Source: Pseudoips prasinana (lineage: Eukaryota; Arthropoda; Insecta; Lepidoptera; Nolidae). Taken from it: a stretch of DNA of 64,000 nucleotides. Below the pieces are notes generated by a model. That model searched no databases. It was not told the origin of the DNA and was given only the letters and a program-made list of their open reading frames with translations. The position numbers were made by a program, and so were the translations under genes. The stretch covers positions 26,262,001 through 26,326,000 of the forward strand of contig OX621254.1 of assembly GCA_951640165.1 (NCBI GenBank). Reading direction: 5' to 3'. The first letter of the stretch is position 1; every line of letters begins with the position of its first letter. Shown piece after piece: positions 20,853 through 30,310 of this stretch.

Positions 20853-20979
20853 ACCAGAGTTATTGCGGCTCATGCTGGGCCTTTGCAACAGTTGCAGCGG
20901 TTGAAGTAGCCTTTGGAAAGATGAACGGAACAAAACTCTTGGACCTCAGTGAGCAATCTCTTGTGGATTGTGGTTGGAC
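20853..20979 (+). pseudogene. Cysteine peptidase copy 1, active-site Cys exon
   Basis: 127 nt between aattttAG and |GTACGT. It encodes [16 protein letters not shown] with the oxyanion Gln and the catalytic Cys, then [14 protein letters not shown], standard for papain-family peptidases. Entry phase fits the I29 exon. Exit phase is 2, while the next recognisable exon (22797) starts in phase 0, so the exon with the GCDGG region is missing between them. The coding content itself is undamaged. Confidence 0.85.
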
Positions 20980-21015
20980 GTACGTTTTACTTTTTATAAA
21001 TTATATAAGCCATCA

Positions 21016-21240
21016 TAGCTCGTAGAACCGCCGGCCGTTGGGGCAGAGAGGGTCTCTACTGGCGACCACGAACCGGAAGACGCAGCGTGAGCAGGCCCCC
21101 TACAAGATGGACCGATGATCTTGTGCGGGCCGTTGGAAACTGCTGGATGCGAATACCGCAAGACCAGTAATTGTGGAGATCTTTGGGGGTGGCCTTTGTC
21201 CAGCAGTGGACGTCTTTCGGATGAAATGACGATGCGGATG
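21016..21240 (+). mobile_element. RTE 3'-end fragment
   Basis: Matches, inverted, the 3' end of the RTE at 52716-53000: ccgttggggcagag, gaccacgaaccggaagacgc, tacaagatggaccgatgatc and ttgtccagcagtggacgtct. It is 5'-truncated and ends in a atgacgatgcgga-type tail. It sits 36 bp downstream of a peptidase exon, inside the intron. Confidence 0.85.
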
Positions 21241-21407
21241 GTATAAGATATTGTAAGATAATATGAATAAATAAATGAAATGGAATGAAATAAGCCATCT
21301 ATTTAGCAATATCTGAGCATTTTAAAGTTTATATTATTTTAATGGTTTTCAATAAGTCAAAATAAAAATGATTGTGTGTTGGGTAAGGGTAGCGTTAATC
21401 AATTAAG

Positions 21408-21510
21408 TCAGTTGAAAAAAGTCCACTGTTGAATAAAGGTTTTCCGCAAGGTTTTCTAATATGGCCTTTATTAGAAAACCGTTATTCAACAGTGGACTTT
21501 TTTGAACTGA
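21408..21510. repeat. Fold-back palindrome 1
   Basis: Arms at 21408-21444 and about 21473-21510 (tcagttgaaaaaagtccac versus its inverse) match at about 35 of 37 positions. The loop contains a smaller hairpin (gttttctaat / attagaaaac). The arm sequence gtccactgttgaataaagg resembles the RTE tail. Confidence 0.8.
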
Positions 21511-21584
21511 GATAATGATATAATTGAGTCACAAAATCAAAAATTAATTACACTCACACAAGAGGCGCAAATATAGTACACTTG

Positions 21585-21786
21585 ATAGCGGTTACATATT
21601 TGTGCCTTTTGGGGACCAACGCCCAAAATTATGTATAAAGAAATAGCTGCACGCCTTGTTGAGGCGACACTTTCCCAGAATGCTGGCTTATATTTTGCCC
21701 AACGAATAGGTATTGCCATACAGCGTGGTAATGCTGTCAGTATTCTGGGAATATTACCAATACCAGAACATTTAGAATACCTTTAA
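21585..21786 (+). mobile_element. LINE C-terminal fragment of uncertain clade
   Basis: A plus frame reads EIAARLVEATLSQNAGLYFA then QRIGIAIQRGNAVSILGILP. The QR-x-IAIQRGNA pattern recalls the C-terminal end of some non-LTR retrotransposon proteins (RTE-X-like), but this is from memory and uncertain. It ends with a stop and an AATAAA-rich 3' side. Confidence 0.4.
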
Positions 21787-21879
21787 CTTAACGCTTTAAG
21801 TATTTAGTTCACACTTATGATGAATAATAATAAATAAAATTACACTTAAACTAAATACATGATTAAATTTTGGTGTGGT

Positions 21880-22205
21880 TCAAAGTCGCCGGTCAGTTTT
21901 CCACGAAATATCGCTATTGCTTAGTCGACGTTACTGTTTAGAGATCAGAGGGCTGGCCAATATCTCAGTCAGATGCTTTCACCGTGAGTGATCAGCGGGG
22001 TTAAACAACTAGGCTCGCGATCAGTCCATAGATCGGTTACTACTAAAGTGATATAATTTCTGAGCGCCCCGTGCTTCGGAGGGAATGTGAAGCTGTCAGT
22101 CACGGTTGCAGAAATTAGACAACAGTCGTTAAGACATTTTGCGACGCTTAATGGGCAGTTTGAATAACTCTGACACGTTACCCTAGTGTCACGACTGCTG
22201 CCCAC
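21880..22205 (-). repeat. Probable SINE family 2 copy, degraded
   Basis: ctgagcgccccgtgcttcgg followed by agggaatgtgaag and cgttaagacattttg resembles the 3' body shared by the copies at 38640-38890 and 62425-62735 (cttctccga-gcatggggc). The tRNA-like head is not clear here. Confidence 0.35.
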
Positions 22206-22690
22206 GCGATAATTAAGTAAATATTAAACATTGCCATCCTACTTGGCAATTATGCCAGTATTCTTGGCACGATGTCCACTGGGTGCGATGAGAATTTTTG
22301 TCGCCCAAAGATGGCGTTAAGGCTTATTGAGCTACCAGTAGACCTATCAACTGAAACATTTTCTAAGTCTGTTTTTAAATATAAGTGTAGGGAATTTTAC
22401 CTAAAAAGGTTTATTGCAACATTGGTGGAATGACTAATACATATTGGCTATTCCACTAATGATAAGGAACCTACCTTGTAATTCATAACCTATTTATTTT
22501 GTACCTTTAGCTGTAAGGCTTAAATATATGTATAGTGTCATAATAACCATAACGCTAGTCAATAAGGGAGTGATCTTTCTGCCAACAAACTGCTGTGCAA
22601 TTTGGCGGATAGTGGTTATTTAATAATATTATAAATTATGTAATAAATGTTATAAAAAAATATATTATATCTATATAAAATTAAATGAAA
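22206..22690 (+). mobile_element. LINE D fragment, ORF2 C-terminus and 3' UTR
   Basis: A plus frame ends IELPVDLSTETFSKSVFKYK then CREFYLKRFIATLVE and a stop, a CR1/Jockey-type C-terminus. The 3' untranslated part includes gccaacaaactg-x-gtgcaatttggcg, also seen near 10935-10970 after LINE A, so the two are related. Confidence 0.55.
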
Positions 22691-22796
22691 TTTATTCAGC
22701 ATTTGGGTATTACCATTCACTTATACTATTCATTATTGTATTAATAATAGACGGTTATGTGTTATTAATGACCATAACAATTATATTTATTCGCAG

Positions 22797-22984
22797 GATG
22801 GTGTCTGCAATATTTCTAATATGACCAAAATTTTCACGATTCACGATAGAAGCCTATTGTTGGATCATGCGCACGACAACATTAAGCGCGCAATTTATAA
22901 ATATGGGGCAGTTGTAGCTCTTGTCAGAACTACTAAGTATATGAAACAGTATTCGAACGGAATTTACTACGAGGATTTCGAATG
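22797..22984 (+). pseudogene. Cysteine peptidase copy 1, penultimate exon
   Basis: 188 nt between tattcgcAG and |GTAAGC, open from phase 0 to phase 2. It encodes DGVCNISNMTKIFTIHD and so on to YKYGAVVALVRTTKYMKQYS and NGIYYEDFE. This aligns in order with the segment before the catalytic His in 26/29-kDa-type peptidases (GYC-N, KHGP-SVAID, FYS-GVYY). The family Gly-Pro in HGP is GA here. The next exon is 9.4 kb away because of TE insertions. Confidence 0.7.
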
Positions 22985-23614
22985 GTAAGCATATTCTATA
23001 AGTCAGAAAAAAAGTAGTAATGTACCAAATCAGCACTTCTTGCAACAATTTATAGAAATCTCGCTACTAAGCACTCCTCGATCTTGTTACTAAGCAACAA
23101 AGTGCAATACAGCTCGCATAAGCGCATGCGTAACGCGATATACACCTAAACGTTGCCGCTCACTTCTAACGCGTTACACTGTCGGTTCCGGCGCGGATTA
23201 CCTACTGCGCTAGCTGTGGCGGATGGCGCTTGGGTTGTTGGCTTAATTATTCTTAATTATCTGCTAAACTCGTGCATCGATGTATATGATTCTCACATAC
23301 AAAATGGCACTAAATCTTTAATTTGACACAAAAGTCACATGTTTAAGTTACTCGCGTCATTATGTAACATGTATGAAACGCGTAATTATTTCTTTAAAAA
23401 CTATCTTGTCAATCATTAAATGTTAAAACTAGGGTTCTATATGATTGAAAACATTTTATTTGGAATCAAATTAGAAGAACAATCAATCAACAAATCAACA
23501 CCTACTTAATACCTATTTGGCTATTTCAATTAATTTGAACTTCCTTTACCGCATGTGTTGGTAATATAATAAAAAATAGCACACACTAATTGTCTCCTTT
23601 TTTGTCATACAACT
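22985..23614. other. Intron sequence, no recognisable feature
   Basis: A patch at 23060-23240 is GC-richer with cgcatgcgtaacgcg; nothing coding or clearly repetitive was identified. Confidence 0.4.
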
Positions 23615-23710
23615 GTCAAATGTGGATGTAATTTGTGTCCATCTATTATATGTTTTTAAAGTACCCCGCGACACAGAGATTAGATTCCCTAGAGCGGGCG
23701 TTGTCTTTAA
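23615..23710. repeat. Repeat R, copy split by piggyBac (left part)
   Basis: Same sequence as 20535-20627 up to and including TTAA (23707-23710). The right part continues at 25066. Confidence 0.75.
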
Positions 23711-23988
23711 CCCTAGATAGCTAACCTCCGTCGAATCGACGTGCAACGCAAAGAAATATCGCTGTCTCTTTTTACCGCGGCGTCCGAGTGCTTTGGGTCT
23801 ACCAGTCAACTCAGTCGCCAGTGAGGTCATTGCAGTGGCGCACGCACCGCACAGGTAAGTGTCATAGTTTCTGAGATACGTAGCTTTTGCCCGTCGTTTC
23901 GACGGATGGTTAGCTTTAAAGTAACTTTTTAATTTGAGTGTGCGTGTATGTTTTTGACGTAATTTGATTTTGTTTTTAGATTTGTACG

Positions 23989-24204
23989 ATGTCTTCTCTA
24001 AATGAAGACAGGATACTTCGTCTACTCACCCTAGAGCTGAGTGACGAGGTCCTGGATGATGGCTCTGCCAGTGAAACCGAGGACATTGTGGTGGAAGACG
24101 ATGTCCAAAGTGATGAAAACTATGAACCATCCGATGCCGAAGAAAGAACTATGAGCCCATCACAACGCGGATCCCTGGAGCCAGAATCAACTACCAACAG
24201 CTAG
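23989..24204 (+). pseudogene. piggyBac transposase N-terminal piece
   Basis: The ATG at 23989 follows an intron-like tttttag in the leader. 71 codons, rich in Asp, Glu and Ser (ETEDIVVEDDVQSDENYEPS), as in the disordered acidic N-terminus of piggyBac transposases. It stops at 24202-24204; the protein continues in another frame that is open from 24155, so a small indel lies in 24155-24204. Confidence 0.8.
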
Positions 24205-24721
24205 CTCAGCAGAAAACGCACAGACTAGTATTATACAATTGCCTCAGAGGAATATACGAGGCAAAAATCGTTATATATGGCCAATGTGTGTCTTCTACGG
24301 AATGGTCAATATTGCTTCAATCAATAGCTACATTATACAGACTCACAATTTATTAGCATCTTGGCAAAAAGTAGCACCAAGGAGGAACTTTATGAAAGGC
24401 TTATATTTTCAAGTTGTGGAGCCTTGGCTAAAGGAAAGACTGGCTAAAACTACTATGCCCACGCAAGTAAAAGAAAATATTAGAAGCGTTCTTAGGCAAT
24501 CGTCTACTAATCTAGTCCAACCATCATCAAGTCAAGTTTCTCTTCAAGAAGTAGACAATGAAGAACAGCCTACAACTTCTTCTAGAGGAGAAACACGTAA
24601 AAGAAAGATGTGTCACTATAAAAAAAAGCGTATGACCAAAAGCATTTGCGCTAATTGTAGTATTGCGATATGTGGCGAACATAAAGTTGATTTTTGTACA
24701 TCATGTGCCAAAGAGAAATGA
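24155..24721 (+). pseudogene. piggyBac transposase: deletion junction and C-terminal cysteine-rich domain
   Basis: The frame reads PQRNIRGKNRYIW, the end of the N-terminal domain, and passes directly into PMCVFYGMVNIASINSYIIQ, the final part of the transposase fold, so the whole catalytic region is deleted in frame at or near the shared Trp. The C-terminus (KRKMCHYKKKR, ICANCSIAICGEH, FCTSCAKEK) has the C-C-C-C-H-C-C pattern of the piggyBac cysteine-rich domain that binds element ends. It could bind but not cut, if expressed; that is inference. Confidence 0.85.
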
Positions 24722-25080
24722 TTATTTTTGCGTCATAATAAAAAATAAGGTTCTATGTGCCATAAAACTTAAAAAGAGTGAATTTTAAGTTATTTCATTT
24801 TGTTGATTTTCTATGTTAAAAAAATTAATGAAGAAGTGTTCCTGTTATTTTAAGGTTTAACAAAAGTTCCTATAGTTTTAAAACTAAATAAATATATTCA
24901 AATTATTTCACGTATTTTCATTTATAAACCTATTAATTTATTATAAACAAAAACAAGATTTTCATTAAGTGTCCATTTTATGAAAAAAACATGTTTTTTA
25001 AATACCCGTCGTTTCGACGGTTGGTTAGCTTAAACAGGGTACTCATGAAGGTTAGCTATCTAGGGTTAAAAAAATGAGCA

Positions 25081-25396
25081 TTACTTTGCATCGGGCTTGG
25101 GATGAGACATTTATGTTGTTCCCTTTTTATAATATATGGGGCATTGCGGGCGAGCGGTGATAACCGACTGGAAGTGCGGCTGCAAAGCCGCGCGAAAGTG
25201 TAGGCATCTATAACCATAGGTAAGGCTCAGTGAAAGAATATTACTTTTTCAAGTAGGTACCGGGAAAAGGTCAATAATACAAAGCAATGTTAGTTATAAT
25301 TTTAAATTTTATCGCATTCAAAGGTTACTTCCGAAAAAAATACACTTTCGCCGACGAATAATCCAATTATTCACCATTCGTAATTTTTTAATTTAC
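25081..25396. other. Intron sequence, unclassified
   Basis: The continuation of repeat R may run on for some bases (cattactttgcatcgggc). No coding potential seen. Confidence 0.35.
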
Positions 25397-25570
25397 GGTC
25401 TGACCTTCTGGCAAGATTTACGAGCGCACAGCACCGCGATCTATAGTCAATAAACAGACAACATATCCTCTACTTTTAAATTTGGTCGACTCTGGCGTAG
25501 TGTTTTTTCCGATCAGTTTGGTTTCGATTTAGTTTGGATGGCGTCATTCCGAAGCTTACTAATTGGTTTA
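25397..25570. repeat. Unclassified repeat pair, copy 1
   Basis: tctggcaagatttacgagc and, 110 bp on, cattccgaagcttactaatt resemble 45371-45500 (tctggcaagagttacgag, cattccgaagcttgttgact). Same order and orientation; the middle is poorly conserved. Confidence 0.4.
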
Positions 25571-26458
25571 AAATATACCTGTCGGAGAGTTTGATGTTTT
25601 AAGGTTGTAATGTAAGGTTGCATAAACTTTCATATTAAGATTATACTATGCAACCTATTAAAATACTTAGGATTATCAAGAACTTCCGTAAGTCTTATAT
25701 GAGAATGAGTATCCAAAACGGCATTATTAGGATCATGTCATACCAAATTTGGCTAGGAAGAGAAGGGAACACTGAGGAACAGAGAAGCTGAGCGTTGGTG
25801 TATCATAGAGGGCCCTTAAACCTACATCTGAGTCGCAAGTCCCAGACTCTGACGAGTGTTCCCTCCTTAATCGTGCGATGGCGGTTTCCACACGAATGAA
25901 TGGAATGCTAAGAATTGGGTCTTCATTGAGTCGGATAGATGGGTGCAACAAACTCACTGCATTCCCTAATACTTTCATGTCTGATCGTGATAATGAAAAT
26001 TTTCTGCCCGCATCGATATATCTATTAATATACCACTTAATAAACTGGTTCAATAAACCTATGTGTCATCACTATTATCAATGCGTGTTACGAATTTAGG
26101 GTCGGAATTGACTCATTGTGGCATGGCTTCAGCGACTTTGACGCGATTTAATTTTGTATAAAAATTAGATCACTCTGGACTTGTTGAGTAGCAGCGAACT
26201 TAAAGTCCTAGCGATCGTTCAACATGGCAGGCACGGCTACATATCAAGCTATATATTGCCAGTATAAGCTGACCTCTCATTGTATAGAAATCCTATACAA
26301 TGCGAGATCAGCTTACACTTTTTTATTTTTTGATAAGGCAGGGGGAATGCCTTCGCATGCCACCCGCAAAAAGTGTCTGCGGGTGAGTATGTCGGTCTTG
26401 CACCGACTAAACCTACCTGCCGTGGACTTCTCTTGGCGCCTGATGGGGGAACGCGGGT
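25571..26458. other. Intron sequence with a hairpin, otherwise unclassified
   Basis: No gene. Contains fold-back 2 (26261-26319). The stretch around 26340-26460 (gcctgatgggggaacgcgg) may be repeat debris. Confidence 0.4.
26261..26319. repeat. Fold-back palindrome 2
   Basis: Arms 26261-26287 and 26293-26319 match at 24 of 27 positions around a 5-nt loop (agtataagctgacctctc on the left). Confidence 0.85.
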
Positions 26459-27590
26459 ATTTTTTTTTTTATTGCCTTAGGAAGCAGACGAGCTAGCAGC
26501 CCACCTGATGGTAAGTGGTAACCGCTGCTCATGGACATTCGCAGTGCCAGGGGGCAAAGCAAACCGCTGTCTACCGTGATATTAGTACTCTTTTTAAACC
26601 TCGTTTGAAGAAGGACATGTCGTAACGCTGGGGAAACACCGCAGTAGGTAATTCATTCCAGAGCCGGCACGTACGTGGGATGTATTAACGCTGAAAGCGA
26701 ACCGTGCTTGACCAGATTGCTTCCAGGTGATATGGATGAACCTTACTGCGAGTGCGCGTGGTCCGATAATAAAAAGGGGACGGTGGCACCAGCTCAAACA
26801 GTTCCTCAGAGCATTTCCCGTGAAAGAGACGGTAGAACACGCAGAGAGACCCGCTGCTCTAGCGACTCCAATCTGTCCGTAAGATTGGAATCCCCAACGA
26901 TTCTAATAGCACGCCTTTGGAGGGAGTCAAGTGGGTCGAGCTGGTATTTAGGGGCTTCTGCCCAGATATGTGAGCAATACTCCATGTGCGGGCGGACTTG
27001 TGCTTTATATAGCGCAAGCCGCTGTCTCGCAGTGAAGTACCGCCTAGCTCTATTCAGGACGCCTAACTTCTTACTTGCCAGTTTGGCTTTGTCCTCCAAA
27101 TGACGCCTAAATTGGCAGGTGCTCGAAATTTCGATTCCGAGGATTCTAATACTCTCGGATACACAGAGATTAACCCCTTGGAATCGGGGCGCAATTGGGT
27201 AATTGGGAATAGGGTGGACGTTGGCTACCTTCCACGAAGATGGAACCCTTTTAGCGCTGTACGAGAGACGGTAAAGGCGCGTTAAAACCGGGGTCAACTC
27301 AGGTGCGCACGTCTTTAGCACCTCTGAAGGGATGCCGTCCGGCCCGCTCGACTTATGGACGTCTAGGAGCTTAAGCACCCGCCTAACCACACGTTGCGTA
27401 ATACGGATTTCGGGCAGAGACCAATCACACCGTGCGATGGAAGGAGGCATGGCACCCGCATCGTCCAAAGTCGAGTTTGAGGCAAAAGTTTGGCAAAGAA
27501 GATCTGCCTTCTCCTTAGCACTATGGGCCAGGCTGCCACCTCACCGTCACCACCGTGTGCATCCTCACTCACATCATCCTCGGCTCCATT
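26459..27590 (-). mobile_element. LINE E, Jockey-type, RT core deleted
   Basis: A minus-strand LINE remnant ends at a T-run (26459-26472, the poly-A side). The ORF at 26806-27468 joins the region before the palm (SSGPDGIPSEVLKTCAPELT, VANVHPIPN) directly to the thumb region (IRILGIEIS, LNRARRYFTARQRLALYKAQ, HIWAEAPKYQ). The catalytic palm (motifs A-C) is gone, in frame. Downstream remnants continue to about 26480 in shifted frames. Confidence 0.8.
26806..27468 (-). pseudogene. LINE E ORF2 remnant with in-frame palm deletion
   Basis: 220 codons open, lacking the motif A Asp and the YADD motif. The junction lies near residue 88 (VHPIPN then YPIAPRF). It is not a functional reverse transcriptase. 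Confidence 0.75.
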
Positions 27591-27592
27591 AA

Positions 27593-27740
27593 TCATAATC
27601 ATAATCATTTATTTTGGTAAAGTTATTTTACATGTCAAATATTAAATTTAAAAAATATATTGGTAATACATTATAAAACAAAAAAAAATGATATGTCAAC
27701 TTACAAATATTTTCTTTAACATGTCATTCGCAATCCTCTG
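27593..27740 (-). mobile_element. LINE 3'-end fragment, LINE H-like
   Basis: tcatttattttggtaaagttattttacatgtc resembles the 3' terminus of LINE H (46791-46822) and carries an (ataatc)n tail instead of the LINE H (atagtcaa)n tail. Confidence 0.55.
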
Positions 27741-28069
27741 TAGGAAGTCAGAAGTCATATTTGTAGACAGCCAGTAATTTTTATTTATTAGTCGTCAAAA
27801 ATTCGTCATAACTATAAAACGTTTGCTCAACAAGCCAATAATAATAATAATAATAAATTTTTATTCAAGAAATAATGTGTACAAAATTATATTTACTTAA
27901 TTTAAAAATAATTAATACTAAGCTATTGACAATTTGTGCCTGTACTAGGTTAAACCTGTACCACAGGCGTTCTAACGGCTTAAAAGGTATACTTATTCTT
28001 TGTTAAAAATTTAAATAATATTTAATTATACATACAAATTCAAAAACCTAAGATATAATGTTTAAAAAA
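27741..28069. other. AT-rich repeat debris
   Basis: (aat)n at 27838-27856 followed by tttttattcaagaaataatg, which looks like the minus-strand 3' end of another LINE. The 3' LTR expected for Gypsy-2 is not present here. Confidence 0.4.
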
Positions 28070-28571
28070 TTAACAGCTTTCAACAGCTTTAAGAGCTTGA
28101 CTTTCCTCACGTGAGGCTACCCCACTCATTCGAGATAAAGAATACTTGTTTTTAGTACCGTTCCTAGGTATAATTTGGTCAGCATGACGGCGCCATTCTA
28201 CCCCGTCACCTAATTGGACTTTGTATGATACTGGGCCTGTCTTTCTTACCGCTGTGGCTTCGGCCCATTTGTCCCCCTTTGCTGTATAGTCCCGAGCTAA
28301 CACCGAGTCTCTTACGTTAAAATCTCTATCGGTACCCGAGACGCGCGCGACTTGCCGCTCCTGCTTAGCCCGAACTGTAGCCGCTACATCCGGCTGCAGC
28401 GCATCCAACCGGCTGCGCAGTCGTCGCCCCTGCAACGCCACTGCTGGCGATACCCCGGTTGTCGCGTGTTCACAGTTTCGATACTGTAATAAGAATTTAT
28501 ACAGAGCTGCATTTACGTCCTCTTTTTCGTACAGTGCTCTTTTGACAGCCTTTTTTACTGTTTTAACAGCA
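28070..28571 (-). pseudogene. Gypsy-2 integrase C-terminal part
   Basis: The same frame as the integrase core continues past the stop at 28574: NAVKTVKKAVKRALYEK, a region with RNCEHATTG, then VRDSVLARDYTAKGDKW and VEWRRHADQIIPR, the C-terminal domain of mag-type integrases. Confidence 0.75.
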
Positions 28572-28573
28572 TT

Positions 28574-29179
28574 TTACGCCGCGCCATTTCCCTGAGGTCT
28601 ATAAGGAGCCGAGGTTGTATGTTTGATACAATTATTCTCACAATAACTTTTAAATTCCTGAGATGTAAATGGCGGCCCGTTATCGGTCACGAGCTGCGAC
28701 GGTAAACCAAAACGTGCGAAAACACTTCTCAAAGCTTTAATGGTAGAAGCAGCATTAGTACCTCTCATTGGTAATGCCTCAATCCACTTGGAATGTGCAT
28801 CCACCATAACTAAATATCGAACGCCTCCGCAATCGGCGAAGTCGGCATGTACTCGTTGCCAAGGGTGTAACGGAAATTCCCAAGGATGTAAATATGCATG
28901 TGGCGGTGCGTCGCGAACTGCAGAGCACGTGACGCACGATTTACATACCTCCTCTAAATCTTTATCTAAATTCGCCCAGTAAATGTAGTTACACGATAAA
29001 CTTTTCATTTTGTTTACACCTAAATGACCTTCATGCACTTCTTTAAATTTTTTTTTGTAAAGCATGCGGCACAACAATCCTGTACTTGTAAATGACACAC
29101 CCTTGGTCCACCACGAAATCTTGTTTCCTGGAAAAATAAGGTTTTTCCGCCTCGCAGCTCGGGGCCGACGGCCAACCAA
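28574..29179 (-). pseudogene. Gypsy-2 integrase core
   Basis: Contains HLGVNKMKSL and CKSCVTCSAV (HHCC), HADFADCGGVRYLVMVDAHS, LVTDNGPPFTSQEF and YRPQGNGAA; the catalytic Glu codon immediately after appears to be the TAA stop (28574-28576), a likely Glu to stop change. Confidence 0.8.
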
Positions 29180-30269
29180 AGATTACATAACCTTTAATCT
29201 TACTTGGTAATACGTCGCGTTCTGTCTCTTTTGCAATATCCTTATAACAAACTGGCAGTGCCTCCTCTACTAGATTTAAATAATTGACGACGTCTGAGTC
29301 CGCAGGGCGACCCTCCCGAGATAACGGTAATCGTGACAAGGCATCGGCCGGCCCGTTGTCTGCCTATCGAACGAATTCTATACGAAAATCATACGCAGCC
29401 AGTCGCGCCGCCCATCTTTGTAAACGGCTGGCAGCCGTTTGCGGGATTCCTCCTTTTTCCCCAAAAATATGTGTTAACGGCTGGTGATCAGTACGCAATG
29501 TAAAGTGCCTACCGAACAAGTATTGATGATGTTTTGTCACACCAAACAAAATAGCCAATGCTTCTTTATCTAGTTGGCTATAGTTACGCTCGGCCGCGTT
29601 AAGCGTTCGCGAGACGCAACTGACCGGCCGCTCGCTCCCGTCCGCGTACCGGTGAGCTAACACCGCACCCAGTCCGTACGCACTACTGTCTACTGATAAT
29701 ACTAATTCGCGCCCCTCCTCATAGTGCGCCAGTACTCGTTCGCTCAGGAGATTACGCTTTGCGACTAAAAAAACCTTTTCACACTTTGAGTCCCAATTCC
29801 AATGGACCTCTTTTTTTAACAAATTATGTAATGGTTGTAATAACGTACTAAGACGGGGAATGAATCGCCCATAATAATTTAGCATCCCCAGAAAACTTTT
29901 GAGCTGAGATACGTTTACGGGTCTTGGCACGTTAGAAATGGCCTCCAGTTTCTCAGGGTCTGGCCGCAAGCCATCCTTATTAATAATGAAGCCCAGATAT
30001 TTTACGCTATCTTGCAAAAACCGACATTTGCTTAACTTGACAGTAAGCCCCATATTACGCAATCTTTCGAGTACAGCTCTCAGATTCTTAATGTGTTCAA
30101 GTTTACTTGACCCTGTTACACAGATATCGTCTAAGAATACCACGCACCCGGGCACCCCGCGCAAAGTTTCCTCCATGATTTTTTGAAATTTCTCCGGAAT
30201 TACGGATAAACCGTACGGAGTACGTTTATACACATACTTACCCATATGTGTCGTTATGGCTGTGTACAC
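29043..30269 (-). pseudogene. Gypsy-2 reverse transcriptase and RNase H
   Basis: Motifs: TPYGLSVIPEKFQKIMEE, VVFLDDICVTG (motif C in the xxDD form), KYLGFIINKDG, NYYGRFIPRLS, then RNase H VLSVDSSAYGLGAVLAHR, NYSQLDKEALAILFGV and LRTDHQPLTHIF. A TAG at 29364 interrupts; the same frame continues with DALSRLPLS to 29043, where an A-run shifts the frame. Confidence 0.82.
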
Positions 30270-30310
30270 TTGGGAATCGTCCGACAGTAAACATTGTTCA
30301 TACGCGTGTC

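Larger units (their letters stand above)
23711..25065 (+). mobile_element. Internally deleted piggyBac-like element, 1355 bp
   Basis: Terminal inverted repeat CCCTAGATAGCTAACCT (17 bp) at both ends, flanked by TTAA at 23707-23710 and 25066-25069, which is the diagnostic piggyBac target duplication. Subterminal palindromes cgtcgtttcgacgg followed by tggttagctt occur as direct repeats at about 23893 and 25011. Inside are two ORF pieces from the start and the end of a piggyBac transposase; the DDD catalytic core is missing. The empty site is seen in repeat R at 20624. Confidence 0.93.

Noticed and set aside
23890..23915. cgtcgtttcgacgg as a restriction or host regulatory palindrome unrelated to the transposon
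   Set aside because: It is repeated near the other piggyBac end in the same context, so it belongs to the element.
24239..24721. Domesticated single-exon piggyBac-derived host gene
   Set aside because: Terminal repeats, TTAA duplication and an empty site show a mobile-element copy, and the catalytic core is missing.
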